A stretch of DNA of 64,000 nt from Peromyscus leucopus (lineage: Eukaryota; Chordata; Mammalia; Rodentia; Cricetidae): contig NC_051063.1 of assembly GCF_004664715.2 (NCBI RefSeq), forward strand, positions 144,797,319 to 144,861,318. The letters run 5' to 3'. The notes under the pieces were generated by a model. It made no database searches. It was not told where the DNA came from and was given only the letters and a program-made list of their open reading frames with translations. Shown piece by piece: positions 32,250-42,729 of the stretch. How positions within the stretch are numbered: the stretch's first letter is position 1; each line of letters begins with the position of its first letter. Position numbers and translations under genes: made by a program.

Positions 32250-33005
32250 GCCCAGAATGGATGCTCTTGTCAGCGTCCTGGGAGAGGTCACCTGTCTGAC
32301 TCTGAGTGTGAAATAATGGAGAAGGGGAAGCAGCAGAGACTTGTGATATGAGGCACAGACAAGCAACCGATGAGGACACAGAGGATTCTGGGAATGAATA
32401 TTGGCAAAAGGATGAGGGACCAGAGGGCGTGTCCAGCAGGGTGAGTCACCGGGGCAGACCAGAAGACAGGATGTTCTCTGAGGAGTAGGAGAAGGCTTGG
32501 CCAGGATGAGCAGGTGTCTCCTAAGAACATGACAACATTTGGAGAGACTGGGTGGTGAAAAACTGAGGTCTCCTACCCACAACTCGAGAAGAATAGAGAC
32601 ATTGTACCAACAGCCATGGGGTGCCATTGTGGAAGGGGATCCTCTAGGCCCAGTGAAGCTTTTGGGTAGCTACATTGCTAGCCATTGGGGTACCCTGAAC
32701 CAGAACCACCCAGTGAAGATGCTTCCAAATTCCTGAGCCCTCAAAAGATCTGTGGTCTAATGAACCACCATGTTTAGCTAATATGTGTCGGCCGAACTCG
32801 TCACATAGCAACAAGAAGTAACAGAACGAGGAGATAATCAGGAAGTAACTGGGAGTTGACTGGCAAAATGGAAGGAGGAAGGAAACCTTCAGACAACCCT
32901 TGACAAAGTTCAGGACAGATGCGGGAGGGGCTGGACCAGGATGATGGGAACAGAGAGGAGGAGGTCACCCATGTCTGACCAAAGACTGGGTGTTTGGAGA
33001 GCTTG
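32250..33005. other. single-copy DNA
   Basis: No repeat is recognised. The 137-codon minus-strand frame has no family resemblance and overlaps the L1 tail. Confidence 0.3.
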
Positions 33006-33019
33006 GAGATTTGTTGACC

Positions 33020-33186
33020 ATAAGGTACGGGGAGACGTCTCAATGGATAAGGGCACTTGCCACCAAGCTCCGCTACCCTAGTTTGATCCCCCAGGATCCG
33101 TAAGGCAAAAGGAAAGGACTGACCCACCCAAGATGTCTTCAGACCACTATGCAAAGACTGCACCATGGCTCATACCTGCACCTACA
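33020..33186 (+). mobile_element. tRNA-derived SINE with CA tail
   Basis: 'agacgtctcaatggataagg', 'tagtttgatcccccaggatc' and 'gcaccatggctcatacctgc' follow a tRNA-like head and body. It leads straight into the CA tract. Confidence 0.6.
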
Positions 33187-33188
33187 CA

Positions 33189-33227
<39 letters not shown>

Positions 33228-33248
33228 ACACAGACACACACACACACA

Positions 33249-33291
<43 letters not shown>

Positions 33292-33299
33292 ACACACAC
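33187..33299 (+). repeat. (CA)n microsatellite, compound
   Basis: About 110 bases of CA with single T and G interruptions. Confidence 0.95.
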
Positions 33300-34020
33300 G
33301 ATTTTAAAAAGGAAGTTAGGAAAATTACCCCAAGGTTGGAGCCTGCGTCATGAAGAGGAAATAGACACTATGCTACGCAGATCCGTAACTTGCCATCATG
33401 AACCCCGCCACTGTCCCAATTGTCAGGCTGGGTATCTGGAACAGTTTTTCCTTTTCGTAAGAGCATGGTCTCCTAATTTCAATTATCATGATAGCCAAAG
33501 CATGTTTTTGAGACACAAAGTTTCCATTTTGATGTTCTGGTTTTTTTTTTTCAACACTTGTAATTACCCCCTGGGTATCTGAGGAACTTGAAACAGGCAT
33601 GGCATTTTTTCAACGGTCACATGAGCAGATAAAACCCTCTCCAGCCACAGCTTGTAGGAAGCACGCGCTGACCACAGCATGAGCTGGAATGCAGCCATGC
33701 ACTAAACTCCCAGCAGCTTGTCAGAATCCCCGGATGAGGCCAAACAGCAAAGCCTCATCGATCCACCCATCACCACCTTGGAGCTGAGCAGAGAGAAAGG
33801 ATCTCAGCTGGACGGGGGAGGGGCAAACGGAGGTGTTGACAGGGTCTCCCGTGATGGGTTCTTGAGTCAGAGAGTGCCCTTCTGCGGGTGACACACACAA
33901 GTGTCAGAGACAGCCAAACAATGGGCAAAAGCTGAGGCTGACCCTCCCCCTTCCAGGGCCAGCACCAAGAAGAGTCATGGACACACTCTTCTTTCACATC
34001 TCCCACTTGGAGCAAGAGCA
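33300..34020. other. single-copy DNA
   Basis: Nothing recognised. A T11 run is at about 33541. Confidence 0.35.
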
Positions 34021-34023
34021 CGC

Positions 34024-34128
34024 GTAGCCCAGGCTAGCCTTGAACTCATTATGTTGCTGAAGATGACGAACTCCTGACCTGCTTGCCCCCACCACCCAAA
34101 TACGCACTTCATCCCCGTGCCTGGCTCG
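34024..34128 (-). mobile_element. B1-like SINE fragment, minus strand
   Basis: 'gtagcccaggctagccttga' and 'actcattatgttgctgaaga' are reversed B1 markers. The right end is degenerate. Confidence 0.6.
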
Positions 34129-34620
34129 CCTCCCTTTTGAGGGCCTAGAGAGACACTGAGAGACCTGGAGTCCACACACAAAGCGGGTCAACTTCCGGCT
34201 GTTACCGTCAAACCAGTTCATTCTGCTTCGCAGCTGTTCCAAGGCAAAGAAAAATCTGGAAGAGAATGCCTGGGGTCGATTCATTTTCTTCCTTCCGCAC
34301 AGACTCCTCTGCTAAGTTTCACAGGGCAGTGCCACTCAAGTGTGGAAATCCACACTAATGGCCCACGATGTGAAGGTGATTGTCTCCTGACTGCAGTTAT
34401 ATTTAATCGATCACTTTCTCACAGCAGGGATGTGCCTGCACCTACTGTGACTACCCCCCACCCCAGACCTCTGAGCAGTCCCTGTGTGGACACTGGGACC
34501 ATCTACGCCATCCGTATTGTGGGCATGTATTCATGTGTGTGCCTCCTGCACCGTGCACTGGTTTTCAGCGGGGTACTGGTCAGGCTCAGGGGACATCCTA
34601 CAACATCTGGAGGGGTCCAG
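34129..34620. other. single-copy DNA
   Basis: Nothing recognised. Confidence 0.35.
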
Positions 34621-34621
34621 A

Positions 34622-34905
34622 GCAGTGGCCCCGTGAGTAAGAGCGTTTATTGTGTGAGCATGAGGACCTGAGTCCAAACATCAGCCGCCTGGTTAAAAGC
34701 CAGACAGGGCCACGCACACCTGTAAGCTCAGCACTGTTGGGAGCAGAAGTAAGATGAATACTGGGGCTTCTAGGTGCCAGCCTAACTCCGGATTCAGGGA
34801 GAGACCCTGCTTCAAAGGAACAAAGCAGACAGTGTGACAGATCAGAACTCCAGATGCCCTCCTCTGGCCTCCAAGCATGTGCACAAGAGCATGCAGCAGG
34901 ATACA
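34622..34905 (+). mobile_element. B4 SINE feeding a giant CA-type tail
   Basis: 'catgaggacctgagtccaaa', 'ccacgcacacctgtaagctc', 'agggagagaccctgcttcaa' and 'atgccctcctctggcctcca' are B4 markers in sense orientation. Its tail is the origin of the following long microsatellite. Confidence 0.82.
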
Positions 34906-35515
34906 CACAAGTGCACCCAGAGCACACATGCATACTACACACACGCACTTATACTACACACATACACACTTATACACACACACACATACTACACACACAC
35001 ATACTACACACACACTTACACACACACTACACACATACTACACACTACACACACACACATACACTACACACACACATACTACACACACACACACTACACA
35101 CACATACTACATGCATACTACACACACACATACTACACACACACTATACACACACACACACACACTACACACACACATACTACACACACACTACACACAT
35201 ATTACTCTCACATACATACTACACACACACACACACTACACACACACATACTACACACACACTACACACATATTACTCTCACATACATACTACACACACA
35301 CTACACACACACTACACAAACATACTACACACACATACTACACATGCACTTACACACACACTACACACACACACATACTACACACACACATACACTACAC
35401 ACACACACTACACACACAGACACATATACACACATACTATACACACACTATACACACACACACTACACACACACTACACACACACACACACACACACACA
35501 CACTACACACACACA
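34906..35515 (+). repeat. ~610-bp (ACACATACTAC)n-type guanine-poor microsatellite
   Basis: It is built of CA runs joined by tactacac and tacacac units. The plus strand is almost free of G for about 580 bases, so the minus strand is almost free of C. Two copies of a 71-base segment lie head to tail around 35200 and 35271 (shared marker tattactctcacatacatac). Three overlapping frames of 216-262 codons made of His, Thr and Tyr are products of the repeat, not genes. Confidence 0.95.
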
Positions 35516-36098
35516 AAAAAAACCTGAAGAGTGGGTGCCAGGGTGTCTGGTAGGTAGAGACAGAGAGGCGATGAAGCATTCCGGGATGCACAAAGCAGCC
35601 ACTTACCACAAAGAAGCAGCCACAGTGATAAGCACACACTGAGGCCATCGAACGTGCTCACAAGCTCCACACAGGCAGACTCTCGGACTCGACAAGCCTG
35701 TTATCTTGTCTCCAGGCACCAAAACACTGACTCTTCAGTGTAGGTGGAAAGGGAGGGCACAAGAAAGAGGACAAGGACAGAAAGGGTGGACCACAGCGTA
35801 CTCATAGAGACACAACAGACCACAGCGTACTCCCTGAGACACAACGGTGGCGATGGCTGGGTTTGTTTGGACCATGGGCACAGTCTCTCTCTGCCATAGT
35901 TCTACCAGCTTTTCAACATTTTCCTGGTCCAAGTCCAGCCGTTAATGTCAAACCAGCTGCCTCTGTGTGCATTTTCTACAACTTCTAATCAGTAGCCACT
36001 GTGGGAAAGACTCTGCCTCCCTGACCTTCCCCAAGGACACACCATGCATGTCTTCCCTGTTAACCTTCGCCCTATTGCTAGAACTCAAGTAGTCCAAC

Positions 36099-36100
<2 letters not shown>
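35516..36100. other. single-copy DNA with a 29-bp tandem pair
   Basis: No transposon is recognised. gaccacagcgtactc with a following gagacacaac occurs twice in tandem at 35789-35817 and 35818-35846. Confidence 0.5.
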
Positions 36101-36101
<1 letters not shown>

Positions 36102-36153
<52 letters not shown>

Positions 36154-36166
36154 CACGCACACACAC
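36102..36166 (+). repeat. (CA)n microsatellite with CG variants
   Basis: About 32 units; the right end carries cacgca variants. Confidence 0.95.
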
Positions 36167-36169
36167 ACG

Positions 36170-38060
36170 CAAATTGCAGTCTTTGACCCTACTGTCCTTG
36201 CTGGCAGGTGACCTGGGATGGTCCCACCCCAACCACCAACTAAACCTGCTGAGCTAAATACATATATTTCCTATGACACTCCGCACACGGTTCCTCTCCC
36301 TCTTCTATGCGGCCTTCAGAGAAAACACAGACTCCAGAGAGATGTCATGTCATGTCAAGTCAGCTTACCTCCCCCAGCATCCATAGCCCATCCTGGGCCA
36401 GCATCTCCCAGCATCCACCCTTGGCAACCATGGACCAAGGGATACATACAGAGAAGCTGCTGACCGGTGTCTGCCTTCCCTTTCTTGCTGGTCAAGCCTC
36501 ATGTCACACTGGGAGACTCTGGGTTCTGAGGAAAATCCCTGCTGCTCTGTGGTCACTTAGGAAGTCAGCTTTGGATCAGTGGGACACATATTCTAGAAGA
36601 CCATAAATGCTGGCCCTGGCCCTAAGAAGCCAGAGAGCAGCCGTACTATGGAAGTCTGTAGCTGTGCCCTCCTCCTGTCAGGGATGGGAAGTGTCTACAC
36701 CGTCCATTTCTTGCCAGTACTGATGCTTTGACAGTGAGACTTTTCCCTCACAGCGTCAGGGAATCCCTAGAGAGCCGACAACTTGCCCCCAACACAAACC
36801 AACCAACGTGTACCCCGCATCCGTATCCTCCTGGGGCACTATTCACCTTTCCTAATCACCCTAGGACCAGGTGTCAGATTTGGGACAGTCCAGCACATCA
36901 GTACCTCTGGCTATCACTCCAGGAGGCCCCCTGAGTCCGCTCGTCCACCTTGCCTTCTCTTCCTGCAGACACCATGGTGATGATCCAGCCACATCCACGC
37001 TGCCTTTCCTCCCTCAGTCTTCTCCCCACACAGCCAGCAACAGCTGCTGATAGAAAACTCAGAGTCATACGTCCGTGTCTGCCCACCACAGCTGGTTAAA
37101 ACAAACCTGACGTGCTCTTCAAACAACGCCAAATCTGCCCAATTGGTCAAAGCGGGCAGAGCTACTGGCCTTGGTTCCTATCGTGTGGGCTTAGGTCACA
37201 GATGCACAGCCAGGCCTCTGCCTCCTGGTAGGTCAGTCCCTGGCAATGCTGGCAGCCCGGCGAGGCAAGGACATGGTGCTCACACTGACGGGAAGTTGCA
37301 CGTACTGGCCCTTCTCTCGCGGTTCACAGAAGAGCCTTGGAGCAGCTAAAGCCCCCCAGCTAACCCGACAGAGCCGGATCTGAAGCCCGGCCTTAACTGT
37401 AGGCTCTCCGTCCACTGCTGGGCTGTCTTCCTATGGACACTGTAATGCATCAAAAACACACGAGCCTTTTTGTTTTTTTCCTGGAACCAGCGAGGACCAC
37501 ACAGAAAAGACACCAATAGGATGTAACTGTTCTATCCATCCCAGGGGCTTTGCACAGTCTGTGATCTAGTGACCACAGATTCTCCCCGATGACGCCCGGT
37601 TGCTGGCCAGCAGTGGCTTCTTGGAGGACAATGGTGTTCGGGAGACCCAGTGCAGAGAGGGGGGCCTGAGGCGAGGGAGCTCCCTGGAAGCCCCGCCCGG
37701 CAGAGCACACTGTAGTGTTTACAGCCATGCAACTGAGCCATGACTGAGGTAAAAGGTACATTGTTCCCAGCCCAGCTGCCCCGCAGGGAGGACTTTATAG
37801 TGCGGCCCTGGCAGCGGGGACAGGAAAACGGGGCCTGAGAAGTGTGGGAACTATCAGCTTCACTGGTGCCTGAAGCCAGCCTTCCTGCCAGAAGCCAGCA
37901 GGCTCATTAAGGGTTTCCATCATGGCTTAAGGAGAAAAGCGCTTTCCAGAGCTCTCTTTGAAAGAGGGCCACCTCCCGACGTCGCTGCGTAGACACTGTC
38001 CCCACAGCGATATACCAGACAGGTCCAAAATAAAAGAATATTAGTTTTAAATGGACTTTA
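36170..38060. other. 1.9 kb of largely single-copy DNA
   Basis: No transposon family is recognised. GC is higher around 37150-37420 and 37600-37990. Short frames on both strands (60-103 codons) resemble nothing known. 37760-37990 has several CpGs ('cagcggggacaggaaaacgg') and could be a weak regulatory region. Confidence 0.3.
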
Positions 38061-38064
38061 TGTG

Positions 38065-38078
38065 GTGTGTGTGTGCGT

Positions 38079-38127
<49 letters not shown>
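38065..38127 (+). repeat. (TG)n microsatellite with GC variants
   Basis: TG units interspersed with tgcgtg units, then about 19 pure TG units. Confidence 0.95.
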
Positions 38128-38240
38128 CAGAGGACAGCCTTCAGCAGTCAGTTTTCTCCCTCCACTGTGGGTCCCTGGAATAGAACTCAAGACGTCAGCC
38201 CTCGAGGGTGCTTTACCCAGCCAAGTCATCTCACCAGCCC
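38128..38240 (-). mobile_element. tRNA-derived SINE, minus strand
   Basis: 'agtcagttttctccctccac', 'ggaatagaactcaagacgtc' and 'agtcatctcaccagccc' are the reversed head. The TG tract to its left is its reversed CA tail. Confidence 0.7.
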
Positions 38241-38565
38241 CTCCGCTTTTAACAATTTTCTCCAAATAAAGATTGTTCTGTTTTTAGAGGGGTAAAGGGC
38301 AGGAGTACCCTATGTGCAAACATGTTATCGTCAATGTGATGACAAGGGACAAAGGCATGCTTCCCCACCTTGGTCATTCCAGACTAAAGGAGCAAGATGT
38401 GACAGCCCTCCTGCCCTGGGGGGCTTGGGGTGGGGGGCTCTAAAGGGCACGCATTGTTAGACCAAGTGGACAAATTAAAACAAGACAGTGAAATGAACGG
38501 GTTGCATCTGTGGAAACTGATGACGAGCCCCACCCTGTGTCACATGACCGTGAAAGAAACACACA
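38241..38565. other. single-copy DNA
   Basis: Nothing recognised. Confidence 0.35.
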
Positions 38566-38566
38566 C

Positions 38567-38632
38567 CACAGCTGGGTGTGCGGCACACGCCTTTAATCCC
38601 AGCATTTCAGAGGCAGAGGCAGAGGCGGGGGG
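38567..38632 (+). mobile_element. partial B1 SINE
   Basis: 'cgcctttaatcccagcattt' and cagaggcagaggcagagg are left-half B1 markers. The element is truncated. Confidence 0.75.
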
Positions 38633-38849
38633 CGGGGTCTCTGTGATGGGAGTGTTCTCTGCGATCTGGGTGAAGGGTGTGTGGGAGCTCCATGTAGCAC
38701 CCGAATCTTTGCAGCTCTTGCAAGTTTTAAAGTAACTCCAAAGCTTTTAGGTTTGTTTCAAATGCAGTCTTTGGACAGAGACAGAGAACTTTCCATGGCT
38801 AGGGAGTTATCTTGCATCAAGTTGAGATTAGGTAGGTGTGGGGACGATC

Positions 38850-39432
38850 TTGGAATCCAGGGGAAGCTCATCACTTCTGCCAAACTCTTGTCCACGAGAA
38901 GGTCTAGATGCCCCTGCACCGTGGGAGCTGGCAAACCGGAAGTGGAGGAGGGAGAAGGCAAACAAAGGCATCAGTCTCTCGCCCAACTACTAAACAGACC
39001 ACTCCAGCAGACACCACACACCCAAGAGTACAGGAGCCACAGAAATTGGACTCCGTGGGACTTTTAGTGGGAGACAACTCAGTTTTCTTTAAGGGGCTGG
39101 CCACTGGCTGTGTGGCCATGCTCCAGTGAGTATATGGGCAACACAAACTGGACTTGTTTTCTTCCTCCTCCTCCTCTTCTTCTCCTTCTCCATCTTCTTT
39201 TTGTGGGGTCACAAGTGTCAGAGGAGCAGACCAGGGTGGACTGGGAAGTGATCCGAGTGCATTATGTGAAATTCCCAAATAATCAATAAAAATATTACAT
39301 TGGAAAAAACAATGGGGACCCAAAGTTGGGTGGGTAGGGAAGGGGGAGTGGGTCTTGGGAAAATTGGGGTTGTATATGAAGATACAACATATAAAATTCT
39401 TAAAGAATTCATTTTTTAAAAAAAGAAAAGAG
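38850..39432 (+). mobile_element. Lx-type L1 3' end, sense
   Basis: 'gctggccactggctgtgtgg', 'ccatgctccagtgagtatat', ggcaacacaaactggacttg, 'ggacccaaagttgggtgggt' and 'aaattcttaaagaattcatt' with an A-rich end follow the L1 3' UTR. A CTC-rich pyrimidine patch lies at about 39161-39200. It is the sense counterpart of the minus-strand copies at 10926 and 13234. The left boundary is uncertain. Confidence 0.6.
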
Positions 39433-39439
39433 GGGGAAA

Positions 39440-41000
39440 AAGTCACACCAGTTACCAGATCAACCCAGGCTTCAGAAAGCTGTGAGGGAGAAGAAAGAAA
39501 GATAAGAGAGGATGATGAAAAACCTAGAAATATAAGCTAGGGCACTTTGGGGGATAGGTTATGCCAGGAGGGGGTGGGGGTGCTGAGCATTGGGGTGGTC
39601 CCGACAATCTTATTGACGTTGGTCTGGAAGTGTGGAGACAGGGTGGGACAGGGGTATGGGAAGGGCAAAGCAGATGTCAAGAGTGAAGCCCCACACTGGT
39701 GACACTCACCGAGAAGAGAGCACCCACCAATGGCTGACAACTGTGCCTAGTGGCCCTCCTGTCATTTGGTCATTGCTCCTCTTGCTGGCCACGGCCGGTT
39801 CAGGGTCTTCCCCTGCACTCACCTGGCCTTGCCACCCTGCGATAAGGTGGGGGTGCCCTGAGAGGAGGAACCTTATTCTCAGGATTCACCTGCCAGCCGG
39901 GTCTCTCAGGGAGCTGGGGGACTAGGCATGGGGGTGGGGGGCAGAACTCCTTCTTTTCATGTCGATGTTGTACTTCTGTCACCTGGTACGGCTTCCCCCA
40001 GGCATCCCCAGGGCCTGCAGAGCCCGTGGGGCATTCAGTAGAGCTTCCAGACGCACAGCCTGCCCTGGGGCCTTGTGGCTCCCTTTGTGGCCCTGATGGC
40101 AGTGAACAGAGGTGAATCCCAGGAAAGCCCCCTGCTAGAGAAGCCCCCTCCCCCCGTAGAGACACCAGGACTCCCGGAAACCTCTACTACCAGATCCTGG
40201 AGGGCAGTGAGCTCGAGGGAGAGGCCCTGGAATCAGGCCTGGTTTGAAATTCTGTCCCCAAACTGCCTCCATGTGTTTCAGGCCTGAGTTCCGCCCACCC
40301 CCCTCGCCTTCCCCAGCCCGTTGCCTCTATTTCCCATCCGTGAGCTGGGACACTGTGCCCCCACCCCTCCTAGCCAAGGGGAGGTTGGATGAAGTGAGGC
40401 AGTTTGGGTGGCAACCTTGATGCTTATCACTATCACCTGGGGAAGTGGGTTTGTCACCGAGGTCGCCACCGGTCTCCTGCAGTCCCTGAGGCCACACTGT
40501 GCTCTGACACTAAACTAGCCGAGGCCCACTACGTTCCAGCCAGACCCTGCCACCCTGCTTCCCCCGCGCCCTCACCTGCCCAGACCCAGGTTTCTCGAAC
40601 CCAGATGGGGCTCTTTCCCTCTTGAGGCCTTCCAGGGGGGGTCTCTTGCCAGTATCGGCTCCGTCACGTGGACACACAAAGAAGTCGGCATCCGATCAGA
40701 TCAGAAAGCTGCCTTTAGAAGAACGTAGCCTGTCCCCACCTTGATGAGCGCTCCTCCTTCAGCTAGGGTGGAAAGAACTCTGCCACCCCTAGAGGGCCAG
40801 GGCGGAGTGGAGTTCAGGGCGTCTGCAGTGAAGAAGGGAGATTCGTAACGATCTACATGACTTTTCCTGCTACAGTCCCACAGTTTCCCCTAGTCAAAGC
40901 CTCGTGGCTGCGTATCATTTCCTGGCTAGCTTAGTGAAACAGGACTCAATTCACAGCAGCACGTTATTTTTGTAAACCGGGTCGCAGAATCGGCGTGCAA
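39440..41000. other. GC-rich single-copy DNA
   Basis: No transposon is recognised from about 39540 on. GC is clearly above the window average between 39760 and 40680. Frames of up to 121 codons on the minus strand resemble no family, and no convincing exon with splice sites could be identified. This is the best place in the window for an overlooked exon or regulatory block, but I cannot support one. Confidence 0.3.
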
Positions 41001-41021
41001 CGTCCGAAGGAAAGTGCAGCA

Positions 41022-41035
41022 GCGCCATCTAGTGG
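41022..41035 (-). promoter_or_regulatory. CTCF-type binding site, perfect core
   Basis: The plus strand gcgccatctagtgg is the reverse complement of ccactagatggcgc. That fits the degenerate CTCF core CCASYAGRKGGCRS at all 14 positions. CTCF binds such sites to form insulators and loop anchors. It sits in repeat-free, CpG-containing DNA. Occupancy cannot be inferred from sequence alone. Confidence 0.6.
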
Positions 41036-42265
41036 CCACTGGGGCTCCGTGCAGCTCCATGCTAAGGAAAATCGTGGTGCCTCTAAACCTTGAGGACCTC
41101 ACCATAGCTTGCTTGGCCTTTGCGGAGTCTTAAACCCACCAGCCTTTGCTTCCACCTCCGTAAGAAACGCAAAAGCAAAACTGCTCACAAAACCTACATG
41201 GCTTGGAATTGCTAAGGGTCCTAAAGGTGCCGCTGGAACAGAGTTCCCTCGATTCTCAGGGTCATGGGTAGGAGCTGGCCAGCCCAAGACGCCTGGTGGT
41301 GCAGGGCACCGAGACCTTCCTGGAGAAGCTTTCTCCAAAAGATGGCATCCTTGGGTATAAACCCAGAGAGCACACAAGAGCTCAGACAGGACTGCCCTCT
41401 CGTCTCCGATGCCTACCATCTGGGGCAGGGCCTAGGAATCTGCATTCCTACCTAGGCTGTACTGCTTCTCTCCGCTTGTCTGCAAAGCCCTCCTGGTCTG
41501 CACTGCTATTGCTCTGGCTGTACTGGCAGAGTTCTGGGGTCCTGGGCCTGCAACTCTTTAGGAAAAGCCAGGGAGAGGAGAGAGGGGCCGAAACAGCGCT
41601 TAGGGGTTGTCTTCTCTAACTTCATACAGCAGGAAGGATCTCCAGCGGGTAAAGACAGGCCCAGCCCTCGGTTGGCAAAGGCCACAGGATCCAAGCGAAG
41701 CACCCAGGGGGCCAGTGAAGCCTGCATGCTCACCGTCTACATTCTCAGAACCTTGACAAGGCCACCACCAGTACGACACTCACGCCAGAGACGGTCCGTG
41801 CTGAGACGTCCCTACACAACACAGTTTCTGCACCCGGCCAACCAGCACCCATTCCATCTGTCCTTTCCTCAGACTACAGTCCCCAACACAAGAAGTCTGT
41901 CTGACACGTAGGCCAAAAGGTGGCGCCAGTGCGCTCATCCAATCAGGAGTGGTCAATGGTCTGAGACACCGTCCTCTGGAACACACAGCCAAACTGGGAA
42001 AATGAATGCTGGAGTTATGCATTAGGCACTTCTGAGCACAGTGCCTAAGGCCCGTGAAAGAGTTCTGATGGGTTTCAAAATGTGAAGGAAAAACGGCAAT
42101 CTGTCCTGGATAATATTTCACTTCCTACCAGCAGAGTAGCGAGGTGTCATTTGTAATGTCTTTGTGTAGGGGAAGGTTCCCAAAGGCTCCCAACGACCCA
42201 CAAAGGTTGTGATAGTTCCACAGCGGGCACAGTTAGAGTGCCCTCGGGCCTGGACAACTTAACAT
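41036..42265. other. single-copy DNA around the candidate CTCF sites
   Basis: No recognised transposon. Frames of 63-113 codons have no family resemblance. Confidence 0.3.
41913..41926 (+). promoter_or_regulatory. possible second CTCF-type site
   Basis: ccaaaaggtggcgc fits the CTCF core at 12 of 14 positions, with mismatches at positions 4 and 5. It lies on the opposite strand to the site at 41022, so the two point away from each other. A CCAAT motif (catccaatcagg) is 10-20 bases downstream. Confidence 0.35.
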
Positions 42266-42267
42266 TC

Positions 42268-42720
42268 TCCTTTCTTAGTCAGGGTTCTCCAGAGAAGCAG
42301 AACTCACAGACTGACTCTGTATCTGTTAAAGAGGGGTGATTGAAGTCCCAGGCTGCGGCAGGCTGACGAGTCTGTCAATGGCTGTCTCCTGATGGGAGAA
42401 TCCAGTGGGTGTTCGGTCTGTGAGGCTGGATGTCTCAGCTGCTCCTCGGTCGACAGCGGAATCCTGAAGACCAGCGAAGCGGAATCTACAGCGGAATCCT
42501 TAGCACCAGCGAAGGAATGCCTCCGCAGCAGGATAGATGAACTCGTCAGCCAGAGTGGGGGTAAGCAGGCAAAAAGCAAAAGCTTCCTTCCCCCATGTCC
42601 TTTTACGTGGGCTGCCACGAAAAGGCGTGGCCTAGACTTCAGTGGTTCTTCTAAAACCTCAAATGGCCCAGATTTAGGGTGGGTCTTTCCACTTTAAGTC
42701 ATCCAGTTTTAAAAATAAGA
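42268..42720 (-). mobile_element. rodent LTR-like repeat, family unnamed here
   Basis: 'cagggttctccagagaagca', 'gctggatgtctcagctgctc', 'aagcaggcaaaaagcaaaag' and 'cttccttcccccatgtcctt' match an interspersed rodent sequence. A related copy lies at 51915-52430. I cannot name the subfamily with certainty. Confidence 0.5.
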
Positions 42721-42729
42721 ATAAAAAAT

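Noticed and set aside
34834..35642. Three overlapping plus-strand frames of 216-262 codons rich in His, Thr and Tyr
   Set aside because: They are translations of the CA/TACTACAC microsatellite in all three frames, with no start context, domain or conservation signal.
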